Source of the DNA: Anastrepha obliqua
Taxonomy: Eukaryota; Arthropoda; Insecta; Diptera; Tephritidae
NCBI RefSeq assembly: GCF_027943255.1
Contig: NC_072895.1
Location: forward strand, 43,498,001 to 43,562,000
Reading direction: 5' to 3'
DNA length: 64,000 bases
The translations under genes were made by a program, and so were the position numbers. Of this stretch, positions 21,355 through 32,300 are shown piece by piece (position 1 is the first letter of the stretch; each line of letters starts with the position of its first letter). The notes beneath the pieces were generated by a model, which was given only the letters and a program-made list of their open reading frames with translations, ran no database searches and was not told the DNA's origin.

Positions 21355-21717
21355 TTAGAATGAAGAAGACTGTATGTTCCAGCTGGAGTCTACTGAAGAA
21401 CCTGCAAATCTGTAATAAAGTAAAGTTTTCGAACCGTATCCCAGTGACAGTAGATCTGAATCCAATTGATTTGAGCATTCCACAGTTCTGGAGACCAACG
21501 CCTGTGCTAAAACCACTTTTTCAAGGCTTAGAGTCTTTGACGCAGTTGCTGAGCCGGTATTTTCCTTGATGACACATATTTGCTTGGCCCAACTTTCGTT
21601 TACTTTTTCACTTAAATCTGGATGGCTTTCGTTAGGTTCAGTTGATTTTGAGCTAACCAATGGTTTGCGTTTGACGCATTGGAAGTTATTTAAAGGCTTT
21701 AAATGGAACCGCTTCAT
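21355..21717 (-). CDS. unassigned ORF, 120 aa
   Basis: ATG-initiated minus-strand frame directly outside the pogo-like terminus. It is Ser/Lys-rich, with no signal peptide, membrane segment or motif I know. It could be an unrecognised transposon relic or chance. No function is proposed. Confidence 0.15.
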   Translation of the reverse strand: MKRFHLKPLNNFQCVKRKPLVSSKSTEPNESHPDLSEKVNESWAKQICVIKENTGSATASKTLSLEKVVLAQALVSRTVECSNQLDSDLLSLGYGSKTLLYYRFAGSSVDSSWNIQSSSF

Positions 21718-21719
21718 AA

Positions 21720-23790
21720 CCGTTACTTAAGATAACTTCAAATGGTTGGCGCGAACTATATAACTTCCAAATTAACTCCACAAGCAGTTGTTTATCATAA
21801 TCGATCAGCAGGATGATTAGAATGGAACTCTAATTCTGAAAATAAAATTTCTTCACTTTCACGCGTTTTGAACGTCATAATATTTGATGGTCATTTCCTA
21901 TATATCATTGAACAATTCACTATAAATTTGGCAGATATTACTTTAGTACGATTGACGCTGTGAGTCAAAAAAATTTCGAGCACCTTTATTAAGATAACCA
22001 TTTTGAAGATTAACTAGACGTCTTAGTACTATAACAAATTCCAATAATCCACTTTAATTCAATCATAATTGACTTATAAGCTCCGAGTCCATGCAAATAT
22101 AATCAAATACAAGAAAGCTAACCCCAATTAGCAACACCGAGCCAGTCACGGAGGCGGAAAATGCAGCAGAATAAATGGGAAGACTTGATTACAAATATAG
22201 AAGTTTTGAAACGTTGCCTGAGTTGTGTAAAAAAGAGACAAGAACATCCAATAGAAGAAGAAAAAAATGAGCATATTAAAAGGGGGAAAATATCGTTAAA
22301 AGGAGGAACACCGATGCAAAGCGGCTAGAAAGGCTCCAGTACGCCCTATACACAATTTTTAATTAAACAGAACGCAATGATTGCAAAATGACAACAATAG
22401 CAAAAAAGTATAAACGGCATACTGACAACAATAAAAATAAGCACATGCGTGCAAACAACAACAAAAGTTCGCTTATTCCACTTTTTATTTTTTGTTCTTC
22501 ATTTTTATAACTTCAACTGGGGGTTGGTTTTTAAGACTTTCTCATCAAGAGCAATAATGGCGATGGTGATGGTGATGCTGATGGTGAGGTTGCTGCTGAT
22601 GACGGTGACACTGTGCAGTGGTGGTGTGATTGGTATTGGGAATTGCATGGTTGGTTGTTTGGTGTTGATGATGATGATGATGATGATGATGATGTGTGTA
22701 AATGTTTATGAAAATGGTGTTGGTGTTGGTGTTGATGTTGCCGCTGACGAAGATCGTCAGTGGGTTGGACGCTCAGGGTGGTGTAAAGGATGCGGTGATG
22801 GTATCAGCCGTTTTAGTAACATTTTAATAAATAAAGAATAGAGGGAAAGAATTATGCTTTTGTAGAGTTGCCCGGGAGGTGTGAGATCCAAGTGTTATGG
22901 GGGGTTGTGCTGTGATTAAAACATAAATATCTTTGTATGTACTCTGGAAATGTATGATGGGGTTAGCAGGCTAAACAAATATGCACTTATGGTTGTATGT
23001 CTTTATCGCAAATATCAACATAAATTTCTAAATTTTTTATAAAAGCTATCCTACACAAATGCACAGCGCAAGTAAACCCTTCGTTGAAAGTGGTTCTCTT
23101 GCTTGCGAGTGTCCTTATTAAGAGTTACGGTTTCTTTGTGTTTAACCCCTTTTCAATTGAAATTATTTGATATTTATGTTAGCGTGGACGATTTACGAGA
23201 ATTTTTAAATTTTTTATATTTATTTTCAATTCAAGAATTATGTCGAGAGTTCAAGTCCCTTCCCATATTTTTCCAATTATTTTAATTTGATTGACGTCTG
23301 CTGCTCGGCGCATAATTCAAATTTCACTTTTAGTCATTTGGTTCTTTCTAACTAAAAATATCACGAAAGTCTGCCCTGTGTTAAATTTCAAGAAAACCTG
23401 ATCTGGAATACTCCAAGGACTAGCGCTTATAACTGCTTTTTCTTCAAGCAACTGTTTGTTTAGCGATAAAAGGTGCTGCGGCCTCTTAACCAACAGAGTT
23501 ATTCGCCCATGTCGTGATATAATTTATTTTCTTTTCAAGAGTTGAAAATTTTCTAAGGGAATCTCATGCGATAACTCCGAGTCACTTCTGTGGTACCTCT
23601 TTGGATATTCATAAGATAGAATCATATTAGCATTTGCTCTTCAGCAACCCAATTTTGGTTTATTAACAATTAACACATCGAACGCCGGAGCAGCTATCAG
23701 ATTTGGATATAAGTTGTACTCATATGCGGAATTTTTATTGCTGGCCGTCAACATTTCTTCACCCTAATCGCATCGCTCAGATACCACTTT
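21720..23790. other. non-coding stretch with microsatellite DNA
   Basis: No gene or transposon recognised. The centre (22559-22760) is strongly G/T-purine biased, with a (GAT)n microsatellite. Confidence 0.45.
22667..22694 (+). repeat. (GAT)n microsatellite
   Basis: About nine perfect GAT units inside a longer GATGGTGAT-rich tract. It creates a meaningless Met/Val-rich open frame. Confidence 0.9.
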
Positions 23791-23799
23791 TTCGAATTA

Positions 23800-24080
23800 T
23801 TTTTTTTTTTGTTCGAAAGAGTAAACCGTTCAGATTAACTGTAGTTTATAACTCCATTCAAATACCAGCCTTGGCTTTTGTTGCCTACTGACGCTATAAA
23901 AATCCGACTAATCAATCACATAACCTCAGAGAGATGAAAATGCGCCTCATTCGAAAGAATAATTTTTTGAAAAAAATCGTCCTCACTTTTCAGCAATTCA
24001 AATTAAGGTTCTGGGATCCATAGACTCACAACCGGCAGCAGCAGCAATATTCTCGATTGAGCGATCGGACGAACTGACAC
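23800..24080 (-). mobile_element. DD41D (rosa-like) transposase relic
   Basis: The minus strand reads SSDRSIENIAAAAG, then KSEDDFFQKIILSNEAHFHL and SQGWYLNGV, in order but with stops and shifts. These match the region around the first catalytic residue of DD41D-type elements, such as the 45.7-kb copy (LLFSDEAHFW). Here the catalytic Asp reads Asn (SNEAHF). It is a dead fragment. Confidence 0.5.
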
Positions 24081-24262
24081 AAAAAATCTGTCACTTTTTT
24101 GAGCACAACCAAACACCTGTCAGTATCAAAATGAACAGAAAATGACCCTCTCTTTGAGAACATAAAATTATAAAATCAATGAACAAAGAATAGGTTTGTG
24201 AAGGACTTGCTTGATCAAATTCACGGCATGTACAAATAACTGTCTCGAGATGTTGGTAAACG

Positions 24263-24480
24263 AGAACGTAGATGTTGCGCATTTTCTCTACTTTTTTATA
24301 CGAGAAAAATGCGAAACATCCTTAGGGAAAAAATGTTCAAAAATCAATAAAAGTTTTAAGCGACTTCAAACTTGCACTTTGTTACACATATTAAAATTTA
24401 ATGTAAAAAGTTGATTAAAAATGTTGATAAAATTTTTATTTATTTTTATAAATCTTGTATAAAGTTATTATTATGCTCTT
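24263..24480 (+). repeat. AT-rich dispersed repeat with hairpin
   Basis: A hairpin (GATGTTGCGCATTTTCTC, then GAGAAAAATGCGAAACATC, 24271-24320) is followed by the AT-rich body with CTTCAAACTTGCACTTTGTT and TATTAAAATTTAATG, shared with sites near 15.0, 37.5 and 61.2 kb. No ORF. Confidence 0.55.
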
Positions 24481-24489
24481 CATTATAGA

Positions 24490-25320
24490 ATTAACCATAT
24501 TTTCATAAAAAAATAATTTTAACAAAAAAATAAATAAATAAATAGTCAAAACTCTTCAATATGTAGTGCCTTATAGTAGTTTCGGTTGGTGTTTATGAGG
24601 GCTTGACGTTCTACGTTGTTTATAAAAATTGTCCGGTTTCGTAGTCCATTTCCTAAAATTCTAGTTTATAGGGTTAAACCAAAATTAAATTAAAATTAAA
24701 TAAAATTTTGAAAAATAATATTTGTTGCAAAATTACCATAGTAAGTATTGTCTTTAGCCAAAAACGCGGGTAACATTTTGAAAATTTAATTCATGTATCC
24801 TCTAATGCAAATGTCAACATAAAATATGGGTGCGAATGACCAGACCAGTTTTTCCGTTTCGGAGTCTTTTAATACATTTTTTTGTGGTTGGTTAGTAGTA
24901 GACTAAAATAAATTTTAGTAGGTTTTGTTAATTCAACCAATACTAAATTTCTTTTGGGTAGTATTAAATTTAATTAAAATCCTTCAATTTTTCGGGAGGG
25001 TCATTCAGCGCCATTTTTTAAGTTATTAAAATTAAAAAAAAAAAATTATTTTTTCATTTTTATATGTAAAAGAAGTTAAATAAAAAGCCTAAAAAATGTA
25101 AATATCGTCTTTAATTTTTTTTATTAAAAAAAATCCTGAAAATACCCTAAATTTTCGAGCTCTAGACTACCGGGATCCCTTAAGAGTTCACATATAAATA
25201 GCTTTGAGTCCAATCTGACCATTATCAACAGATAACAACCACAATAAAAAAATTTAGAATTGTTTAAGGTTAAGTAAATTTCACCTTGCAACTTATGTGA
25301 AGTCATAATCTTCATAAGTC
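24490..25320. other. AT-rich stretch, nothing recognised
   Basis: Poly-A/poly-T-rich DNA without readable frames. Confidence 0.5.
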
Positions 25321-25329
25321 TATTCTTTT

Positions 25330-25992
25330 TACGATTTGTGGGACTTGAACGCCACTAAAAGCCCCTTAAGCCCAACGGTTCATCTCAACAGGGATATCGA
25401 TTTGGTAATTGTATCTGGAGGCCGTCGTGAGCAATAAACTCAATCGTCAATTACATTCATTTGCTGTTCGTCTTGCTGCATTTTATCAATTCGACCGTTG
25501 TTCTCGGTGTTGTGTTCGGGTAGCGACCTTCGCCTCCAATCATTGTTGCGTAGTTCCACGATAATTCGGATAATTCGCGTCGCAAAAACTTGCACGGCAC
25601 TCCTCTTTTCATCCGACTCAAGCATTTGTGGGACTAGAATATTGGGCGTTAAAAACACACCACTTTTGTTTGCTAGGTTGTCGCGTTCTTAGCGAGCCTG
25701 CTGCAATAAAGGGTCCTATGTTCGTCAGTCTCCTTCGCGTCCAAGCATTCTGTGTAATAAGGATTACCAGCCAAGTTTAAGTGATGCAGATGTTTTTGGA
25801 AACAGCCATGACCGCTTGAAAGCTGTGTCAGCAAAAAATCAACATATCCGTGTTTTCAACAGATCCACTCGTTCAACCTATGCGCCCACCAGCCTTTTGC
25901 TGACTGGTCCCAGTTTGATTACTGTTCAGAATATTCTGCTTGTTTGAGTTCCTCTGTCGGCTTGGGACCTTGCGAACAGTACAATCTCTTCT
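25330..25992 (-). mobile_element. R1-type LINE C-terminal fragment
   Basis: The minus strand reads WKHGYVDFLLTQLSSGHGCF, then PYYTECLDAKETDEHRTLYC (a cysteine/histidine knuckle) and, in the 25658-25440 frame, LVPQMLESDEKRSAVQVFA with ATRIIRI. This order is the end of an R1/jockey-type ORF2. The 5' boundary at 25992 abuts a maT-like fragment. Frameshifts are present. Confidence 0.65.
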
Positions 25993-26225
25993 GTTCATTT
26001 CCCCGGATGGTCATCGGCATTTCGATTGCTATGACGCAGATTCGCTCTCTCAAGTCTGACTTGTTGTTGTTCCTTTGGTGTGAAATCATGCGCCTTTTGG
26101 ATCTTGTAAGGTTTGACTTTGGGATAATTTTTCAGTATGCGGTGGATGCTATGGTCAGATATTTTCAGTTCTTTCGCCATTTGATTGGCAGTTCGTCGGG
26201 GATTTCGCTCAAGCCTAATATTCTG
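25993..26225 (-). mobile_element. maT-like transposase fragment
   Basis: The minus-strand frame MAKELKISDHSIHRILKNYP and VKPYKIQKAHDFTPKEQQQV matches the N-terminal HTH of the 15.2-kb maT-like copy. It breaks off at RLERAN, exactly where the LINE fragment starts. Confidence 0.65.
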
Positions 26226-26435
26226 TTTTCAACGAGCTATAAAATATTAAAATACACTGAGGCTGGGCGAAGAATTTTGATAATTTTATTTCATCGTAAC
26301 GAAATCCAGCCTATGAAAACCTGGCTTTTCAACCCTTGAAAATTGAAAATTCAAATATGCTTTTTTTTTACTTGACTATGTATTTAGTGTAGGGTATGAC
26401 TCGAGGAAAGTATATTTTCACTGTGACCCAATGTA

Positions 26436-27611
26436 TTCGGTGAGGAACTAAGTTCGCGCTGTATGTCAATAGATGCCGCCAGCAGTGTGTGCTAGTCGAT
26501 TCTAACATAACCTGAACGTCATAAACCAAGCCTAGACATAAGGTGAACAAACTGCTTCGACACATTAATGATTTTATTTTGGTATCATATACTAAAATGA
26601 GACGCATTGAGAGCTACAAAAAGTTTATGGAGATGCTGCTTTAAGTGAAACAACGTGCCGAGATTGGTTCCGTCGCTTCAAAGACGGTGATTTAATTGTT
26701 GACCACCGTCCGCGTGAACGAAGGCCAAAAACCTTCGAAGACGCTGAATTGGAGGCATTGCTCAATGAGGAGCAGTATTAGGAGTCACCCCGCAACCCAC
26801 TTCCAAGCGATTGCATGCTTTGGGAATGGTTCAGAAACAGGGGACTTAGGTTCCTTATGAGTTAAAACCAAGGGATTTTGAACGTCGTTTTTTCGCCTGT
26901 GAACAACTGCTCTAGCGGGAAAAAGGAAAAGCTTTTCTTAATCGCATCGTGATGGGTGATGAAAAATGGATTCATTACAGCAATCCAAACAAAAGAAAGT
27001 CATGGGGACTGCCTGATCATGCTTCTACGTCGTCTCCTCGTCCGAATATTCACGCCGCGAAGGATATGCTATGCATTTGGTTGTTCCAAGTTGGTGTTAT
27101 TTACTACATATGAACTGTTAAAACCAAGCAAAACCATCACTGGGGATCGGTATCGACTTCAATTGATGCGATTCAGCTGAGCATTGCGCGAGAAGCGGCT
27201 GCAATACGCAGATAGGCAGGAAAAAGTGATTCTACAGCATGACAACGCTCGGCCTCACGTTGCCAAACCCGTTAAAGCCAACTTGGAAACACTGAAATGG
27301 GAAATCCTACCCCACCCGCCATATTCTCCAAATATTGCGCCGTCCAATTATCACCTGTTTCGATCGATGGCACATGGTCTAGCTGACCAGGAGTTCCATT
27401 CATATGAAGACATCAAAAAATGGCTTGATCCGTGGATAACCTCAAAAGATCAACATATTTACCACGACGGTATACGAGATCTACCAGAACGATGGGAAAA
27501 AGTAATAGCCAGCGATGGGCAATACTTTCAATGATTCACTTTCAGAATTTTTTTTCAGAATTAAGTTGTATTTTCATCAAAAAATCGGCGAGAACTTAGT
27601 TATGCATCTAA
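26436..27611 (+). mobile_element. mauritiana-type mariner, degenerate but with both ends
   Basis: The ends TTCGGTGAGGAACTAAGTTC and TTAGATGCATAACTAAGTTC (opposite strand) are inverted repeats, flanked by TA (26434-26435, 27612-27613). The length of 1176 bp suggests internal losses. The transposase is in pieces: HTH part TCRDWFRRFKDGDL, FEDAELEALLNEE, then MGDEKWIHYSNPN (first Asp) and YELLKPSKTITGDRYRLQLM. A C-terminal frame at 27184-27534 holds LQHDNARPHVAKP (second Asp) and APSNYHLF, so the third catalytic Asp is replaced by Asn. There are several stops upstream, and it cannot encode an active enzyme. Confidence 0.85.
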
Positions 27612-27654
27612 TAACAATTTTCTTCTTTATTCCATAAATGGAAATATACGCACA

Positions 27655-28560
27655 CAGAAGAAGATCAGATAGCGCCTTTTAGGCTGGCTTAGGTCATATC
27701 TAGCTAGTAGACACGTGCAGGTCAAAGTGGATGGTCACCTATCCAATGAATATGCGGCTAACTCTGGTGTTCCGCAAGGTTCTCACCTCGGTCCGATTCG
27801 TTTCAGCATAATCGTCAATGATATTGGTAACGACTTCAACTCGGAATACCTACTCTTTGCGGACGATCTTAAAGTTTATCGATCTATCACTAGTGTGCTG
27901 GATAGTCATCTACTACAACAGGACGTCGATAATCTCTCTGACTGGTGCACAAGGAACGAACCGGATCTCAACTTTAAAAAGTGTGCTGTGATGTCCTTCT
28001 CGAGATCGCGCACTCCCTTACCTCCAGGGTACACACTCAATGGTGATAGAATAAGGAAGGTGGATGACATCAAAGACCTCGGTGTCACGATTGACACCAA
28101 ACTAACTTTCCACAAGCACATAGACGGAATAACTCAGAGAGCTTTTAAGATACTCGGATTTATAACTAGGAATAGTAAGGTCTTCAAGAACCCCTACTGA
28201 TTTGTCTTTTCAAAACTCTAGTTCTTCCAATACTGGAGTACGGATCCATAATCTGGTCTCCATACACTGAAGCAGGCATTACTAGAATTGAAAGAGTGCA
28301 GCGTAAGCTCTGCAAGACCTTAGCCTTCCGGCATTCATCATCAACCGTTTCAGCTACAGAAGATATATACATTCGGTACAACATCAACAGTCTGCGGACT
28401 CGCCGTCGCATAACTGATCTGGCTTTCTTCTATAACGTGGTAAATGGTATTATTGATGCCGCGGAAGTACGCAGCTCCTTCGAGCTTGCCCCGGCTGGTT
28501 TCACTCTTAGAAAAAGTCGTCTACTGAAAACAGTCGCTATCTACAAAAGCTAAGTCTATC
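27655..28560 (+). mobile_element. jockey-superfamily LINE fragment (RT domain)
   Basis: The frame at 27715-28200 (161 aa) reads SGVPQGSHLGPIRFSIIVND, then YLLFADDLKVYRSI with the FADD catalytic motif, and later IKDLGVTIDTKLTFHKHIDG and ITQRAFKILGFITRN. After a stop at 28200, the other frame gives EYGSIIWSPYTEAGI-like sequence and YIRYNINSLRTRRRITDLAF. It is 5'-truncated with frameshifts. It starts about 45 bases after the mariner at 26436-27611. Confidence 0.75.
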
Positions 28561-28569
28561 ACGGCCCGT

Positions 28570-29250
28570 GCAATAGAATAGCCATCAGCATCAACTCACT
28601 TCATGGTGTTCTCGATTTCTATGGTGGAACCTACGATACTTTTCTGTGAAATGCCATAAATATCATCCTATAGTAATACCCTGATTTTTCCCAAGAACCT
28701 TCTGTCCCATAATCTTTATCATTGTATTTTATATTTGTATGTAATATAAATAATTTATGCCGAGATCGCCTCTCCACAGTTTGTGTATATGAAAATATAG
28801 ATATATTTTTTAGATTTTATTTGAATTTAATACCAAGCATTCGAAATAATTTTTTTCCAAAATTACTGTACCTAATTTTTCAATAGACTATTTTAAGCTA
28901 AACAAAACTTTTTTAAATAAAACACAAATATTTTCGATTGGTCATATCCCACACAGCAGGCACACAATTCTCACACCAAGCATTAATTCTACAAATAATA
29001 ACAACACCAACAAACAATAGCAATTATTATATCAGAGTTTAGTAAATATACGAATAATGGAAAAAATAAATAAATAAAGTTGCTAACTAACTATAAAGTC
29101 ATTAAAAATTCATTAGGCGTGTGGAAAGAGATCAACGAGGTTGCAGAGAAAATAAATGGAAAATCATTGTAAAATTCGCCACCAACCCTGGTGATTTTTA
29201 GCCAGTTGCTTTAATTCTCTACGAAATCAACACAATTGTAAATTTTTTGT
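28570..29250. other. upstream region of the DUF1091 gene, no motif certain
   Basis: AT-rich DNA with AACAACACC-type repeats. I see no clear TATA box at a suitable distance from the ATG at 29267. A five-codon upstream ORF (29253-29270) overlaps that start codon as ATGA. Confidence 0.4.
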
Positions 29251-29266
29251 ACATGAATTCGGGAAA

Positions 29267-29347
29267 ATGATTTGCAAAACTTTTCCACATTCTATGCGGT
29301 TTTGGCTGTATTTTTTATTGTCCTTACTGTTGTCGATGGCTTATGGA
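29267..29347 (+). CDS. DUF1091 gene exon 1 (signal peptide)
   Basis: 27 codons from ATG, ending ...SMAYG before the donor GTGAGT at 29348. The hydrophobic core FWLYFLLSLLLS is preceded by Lys and Arg. I chose this exon because it is the nearest upstream ATG frame that gives a signal peptide and a phase-0 donor matching the phase-0 acceptor of exon 2. Confidence 0.8.
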
Positions 29348-32300
29348 GTGAGTTTGTGTTGAGATTAAAAGTGAACAGCAAATAAAAATAAAATATTTGT
29401 GGTGAATGTTAAAACTGTCATGAGGAACATTTTCGGACATGCATACATACAGTTAGTTGCAGCGAAAATCATACTCTTCAACATGTTTGTCATTTTTGAC
29501 AAAATAAAAAAATACTGCAAAGCCCTTGTTTTTTTGATGATTGTTTCTATTAGTTGGTTGTGTATAACCATATGAAATAAACAGTACCAATAGAAAAAAA
29601 ATCAAATATTAACGCGACTTTTGAGAAAATTCAAATTTGCTCTTATTAAACCATAATTCGATATAAATGGGATAAAATTGTATTTGTCTAAAAATTTTAA
29701 ATTGTGATAAAATTTTTTTTTTTTTAATTTTCGACAAGGTTAGTTGACTTACGTGTTTTTATTGTAATATACACTAAATTTTTACAAAAAAAAAGTAATA
29801 ATAATAAAAAATTAATGAATATTCAAAAGTTTGTAATATGAGCCGCTACTACATATGTATAAACAGGTGTATACTTTATAAATTGTCCTTAAGGGGACAG
29901 ATACCTGTAAACGGCCATATTTTCCCTGATTTTCATTAAAATTATTTAAAATGAAGAAGTTAAAAAATTTTGTTTCAAAATTGGCAAACAGTTTATTTAT
30001 TCTTTAAAATAATATAAAAATTATTTTTTTTATTTTATCCGTTTAAAATGTGGGCTTCTCAATCGAAGGGCATTGTAGCATCGGCGTCAGTGACCTGAAT
30101 ACAAAAAACCAAAAAGTTGTTTGTTTATTAATGTCATAATTCTATATGAATTAAGAATAAATGAAAAAACAATTCGCGGAATAAAGTGCTTCAAAAAAAA
30201 ATGAATTTTGGGGCGAATTTTCCTACTATTTTTGCTTCGAAAAAATTATTTTTTCGAAAAATTATCGAAATTGTAAATTCACATTTCAGGGAGATCGGTC
30301 AATAAATTTTCGATTTCGAGTTCATCAATAGAGTCGTCACGGTTGACGACCTGTAATATAAGAAATACTTAAATTTACGTTCTAAAAATTTTTTGACATT
30401 TTCTTAAAGAATTATATTAACATTTTATAAAAACAAACATTTTTTTTTCGAAACTTTACAGGTATCCGCCCCTTAATGACATTTGGGTGCGCTATTTTTT
30501 CTGTTTTCTTTATTGAGTTGATATACTTGGTAATAAAAAAAAATACCAAACAAAAATTAACTAGAATAATATTTTTTCATCACATATTTAAGTGAATAAT
30601 ATTTCCTTTGACACACTGTAGTGATGTATAATAAAGCAAAAACTCAAGTTTTTTTTTAATTTACGAATAGGAACGCGCGTATTGCAAGTTTTCGAATTTG
30701 ATTTGTCACTCCTATGATAGGTCGAGAGTAGTTTTCAAGTCCTGCCAGATAAAACCAATGCGTGGTGAAGACAGTTACATGAAGGTGCATGCACAGCTGA
30801 AGGTGGTGGCACGGGAAGTAAATGTAAGTAGTAAACAATCATCTGCCAACAAAGGAGATTTGAGCGAAACAGAAAGAATTTTGTGTGAAGAAAAAGTAAC
30901 AATTTGTAATGTAGGCGCAAAGAAAAATCTTTGAAAAATATTATTTTTTTGTGCAAGTAACTTCATTTCAAATTATTGTGAAAACAAAAAAAAAAAAAAA
31001 TTGGGGGCGCAACTTGAAAAATTCCGCTTTTTTGAAAATTAATGGATATACAAGAAGGGACCAAATTAATCATCCGATTTTGTTTTTGAATAAATTTTTT
31101 TACTAAATAAAAAAGAAAAACGCTTTTGCGTGATATTTATATTATATATTGATATTTACGCCGTTCATTGCTGGTACATATGTTTGTAAACCACAGCTGT
31201 CTAGTTCACCAGTTTCAAATATGATTGGCGTAGACACCATTTGCAAAAATTAGAAATCCTTTGATAGAGTGATTAATTTTGCGTCACTCTGTATAGTCCG
31301 CGATATGCAGTGACGGACCAAACATATTGAACTGAGTATCTAAATTCACTTAACATGGAAAAATTTAAATACAGTTTAGGAAATGATATGACGCAGTGAC
31401 GAAATTCACGAAACGAACGATATCTGTACGAGCTGTGCGAAAACCATATCAAACTCACTATGAATGATTACAGAAGGCTATGAAAAATGCAGCTATTTAT
31501 TGCCAGCTGTATAAACATAAATAATTTTACCTATTTGTGTGCGTTTTTTGAAAAAAAGTTTTGTCATTTTTAGTCATACCATACATTTGTGCTCAAAAAA
31601 TACTAAATACGGATATCTCATTATGCGATTGAATTTAGTCAAAATGGCAAAGAAAAAACGTTCAAGTGATTTTGAAATATTAGTAATGCGTAATTACAAA
31701 AGTGGTTTACCACACAAATACATTGGTAAAAATTTTTGCTTACCCAATCAACAGCAAATTTAATTTCAAACAAATTTACAAAGTCCGCAACCGTTAAAAC
31801 ATTGCAATGCAGGAGACGATTACGCCGTACCACACTATGAGAATACACTACAATAGTAAATTATATGGATATCAGCAGTGAGCATATTTAAGTCCCTTAA
31901 CTTAGTAGTAAGCAGTTCAACATCATCTTGGCTGGCCAGCATAGCATTGGAAAACTATCTTGTTTTCTGATCGAAGCTTAACTTGAAAAACTTGGAAGGA
32001 TTGAGAAGAGTGCCCCGACCAAAAATAAACGGTTCGATCCTCGCTACTGTCATGGGACTGAAAAATATGAAAGAGGCATGGAACATAATGGTATGGGGCT
32101 GCTTTTCCAAGTACGGTACTGGACTTTTTCATCGAATCAATGGCATAATGGAAAATGTGATGCTTCCCTACACAGAATAGAATACTTTCAAGCGAATAAA
32201 CGGGAAGGACTTTAATGACGATAAGAACAAGTAGTTGGAGGTAGCAAAAAATGCTTAAAGTGTCATTTCGAACAACATAATCGAAAATCTAATTGATTCC

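Noticed and set aside
22449..22841. 130-residue plus-strand frame rich in Met and Val
   Set aside because: It is produced by a GATGGTGAT / (GAT)n low-complexity tract; runs of Met are microsatellite codons, with no domain.
30735..30966. Two minus-strand frames over 30.7-31.0 kb
   Set aside because: They are antisense to DUF1091 exon 2 and its flank; the plus strand carries the family motifs and splice sites.
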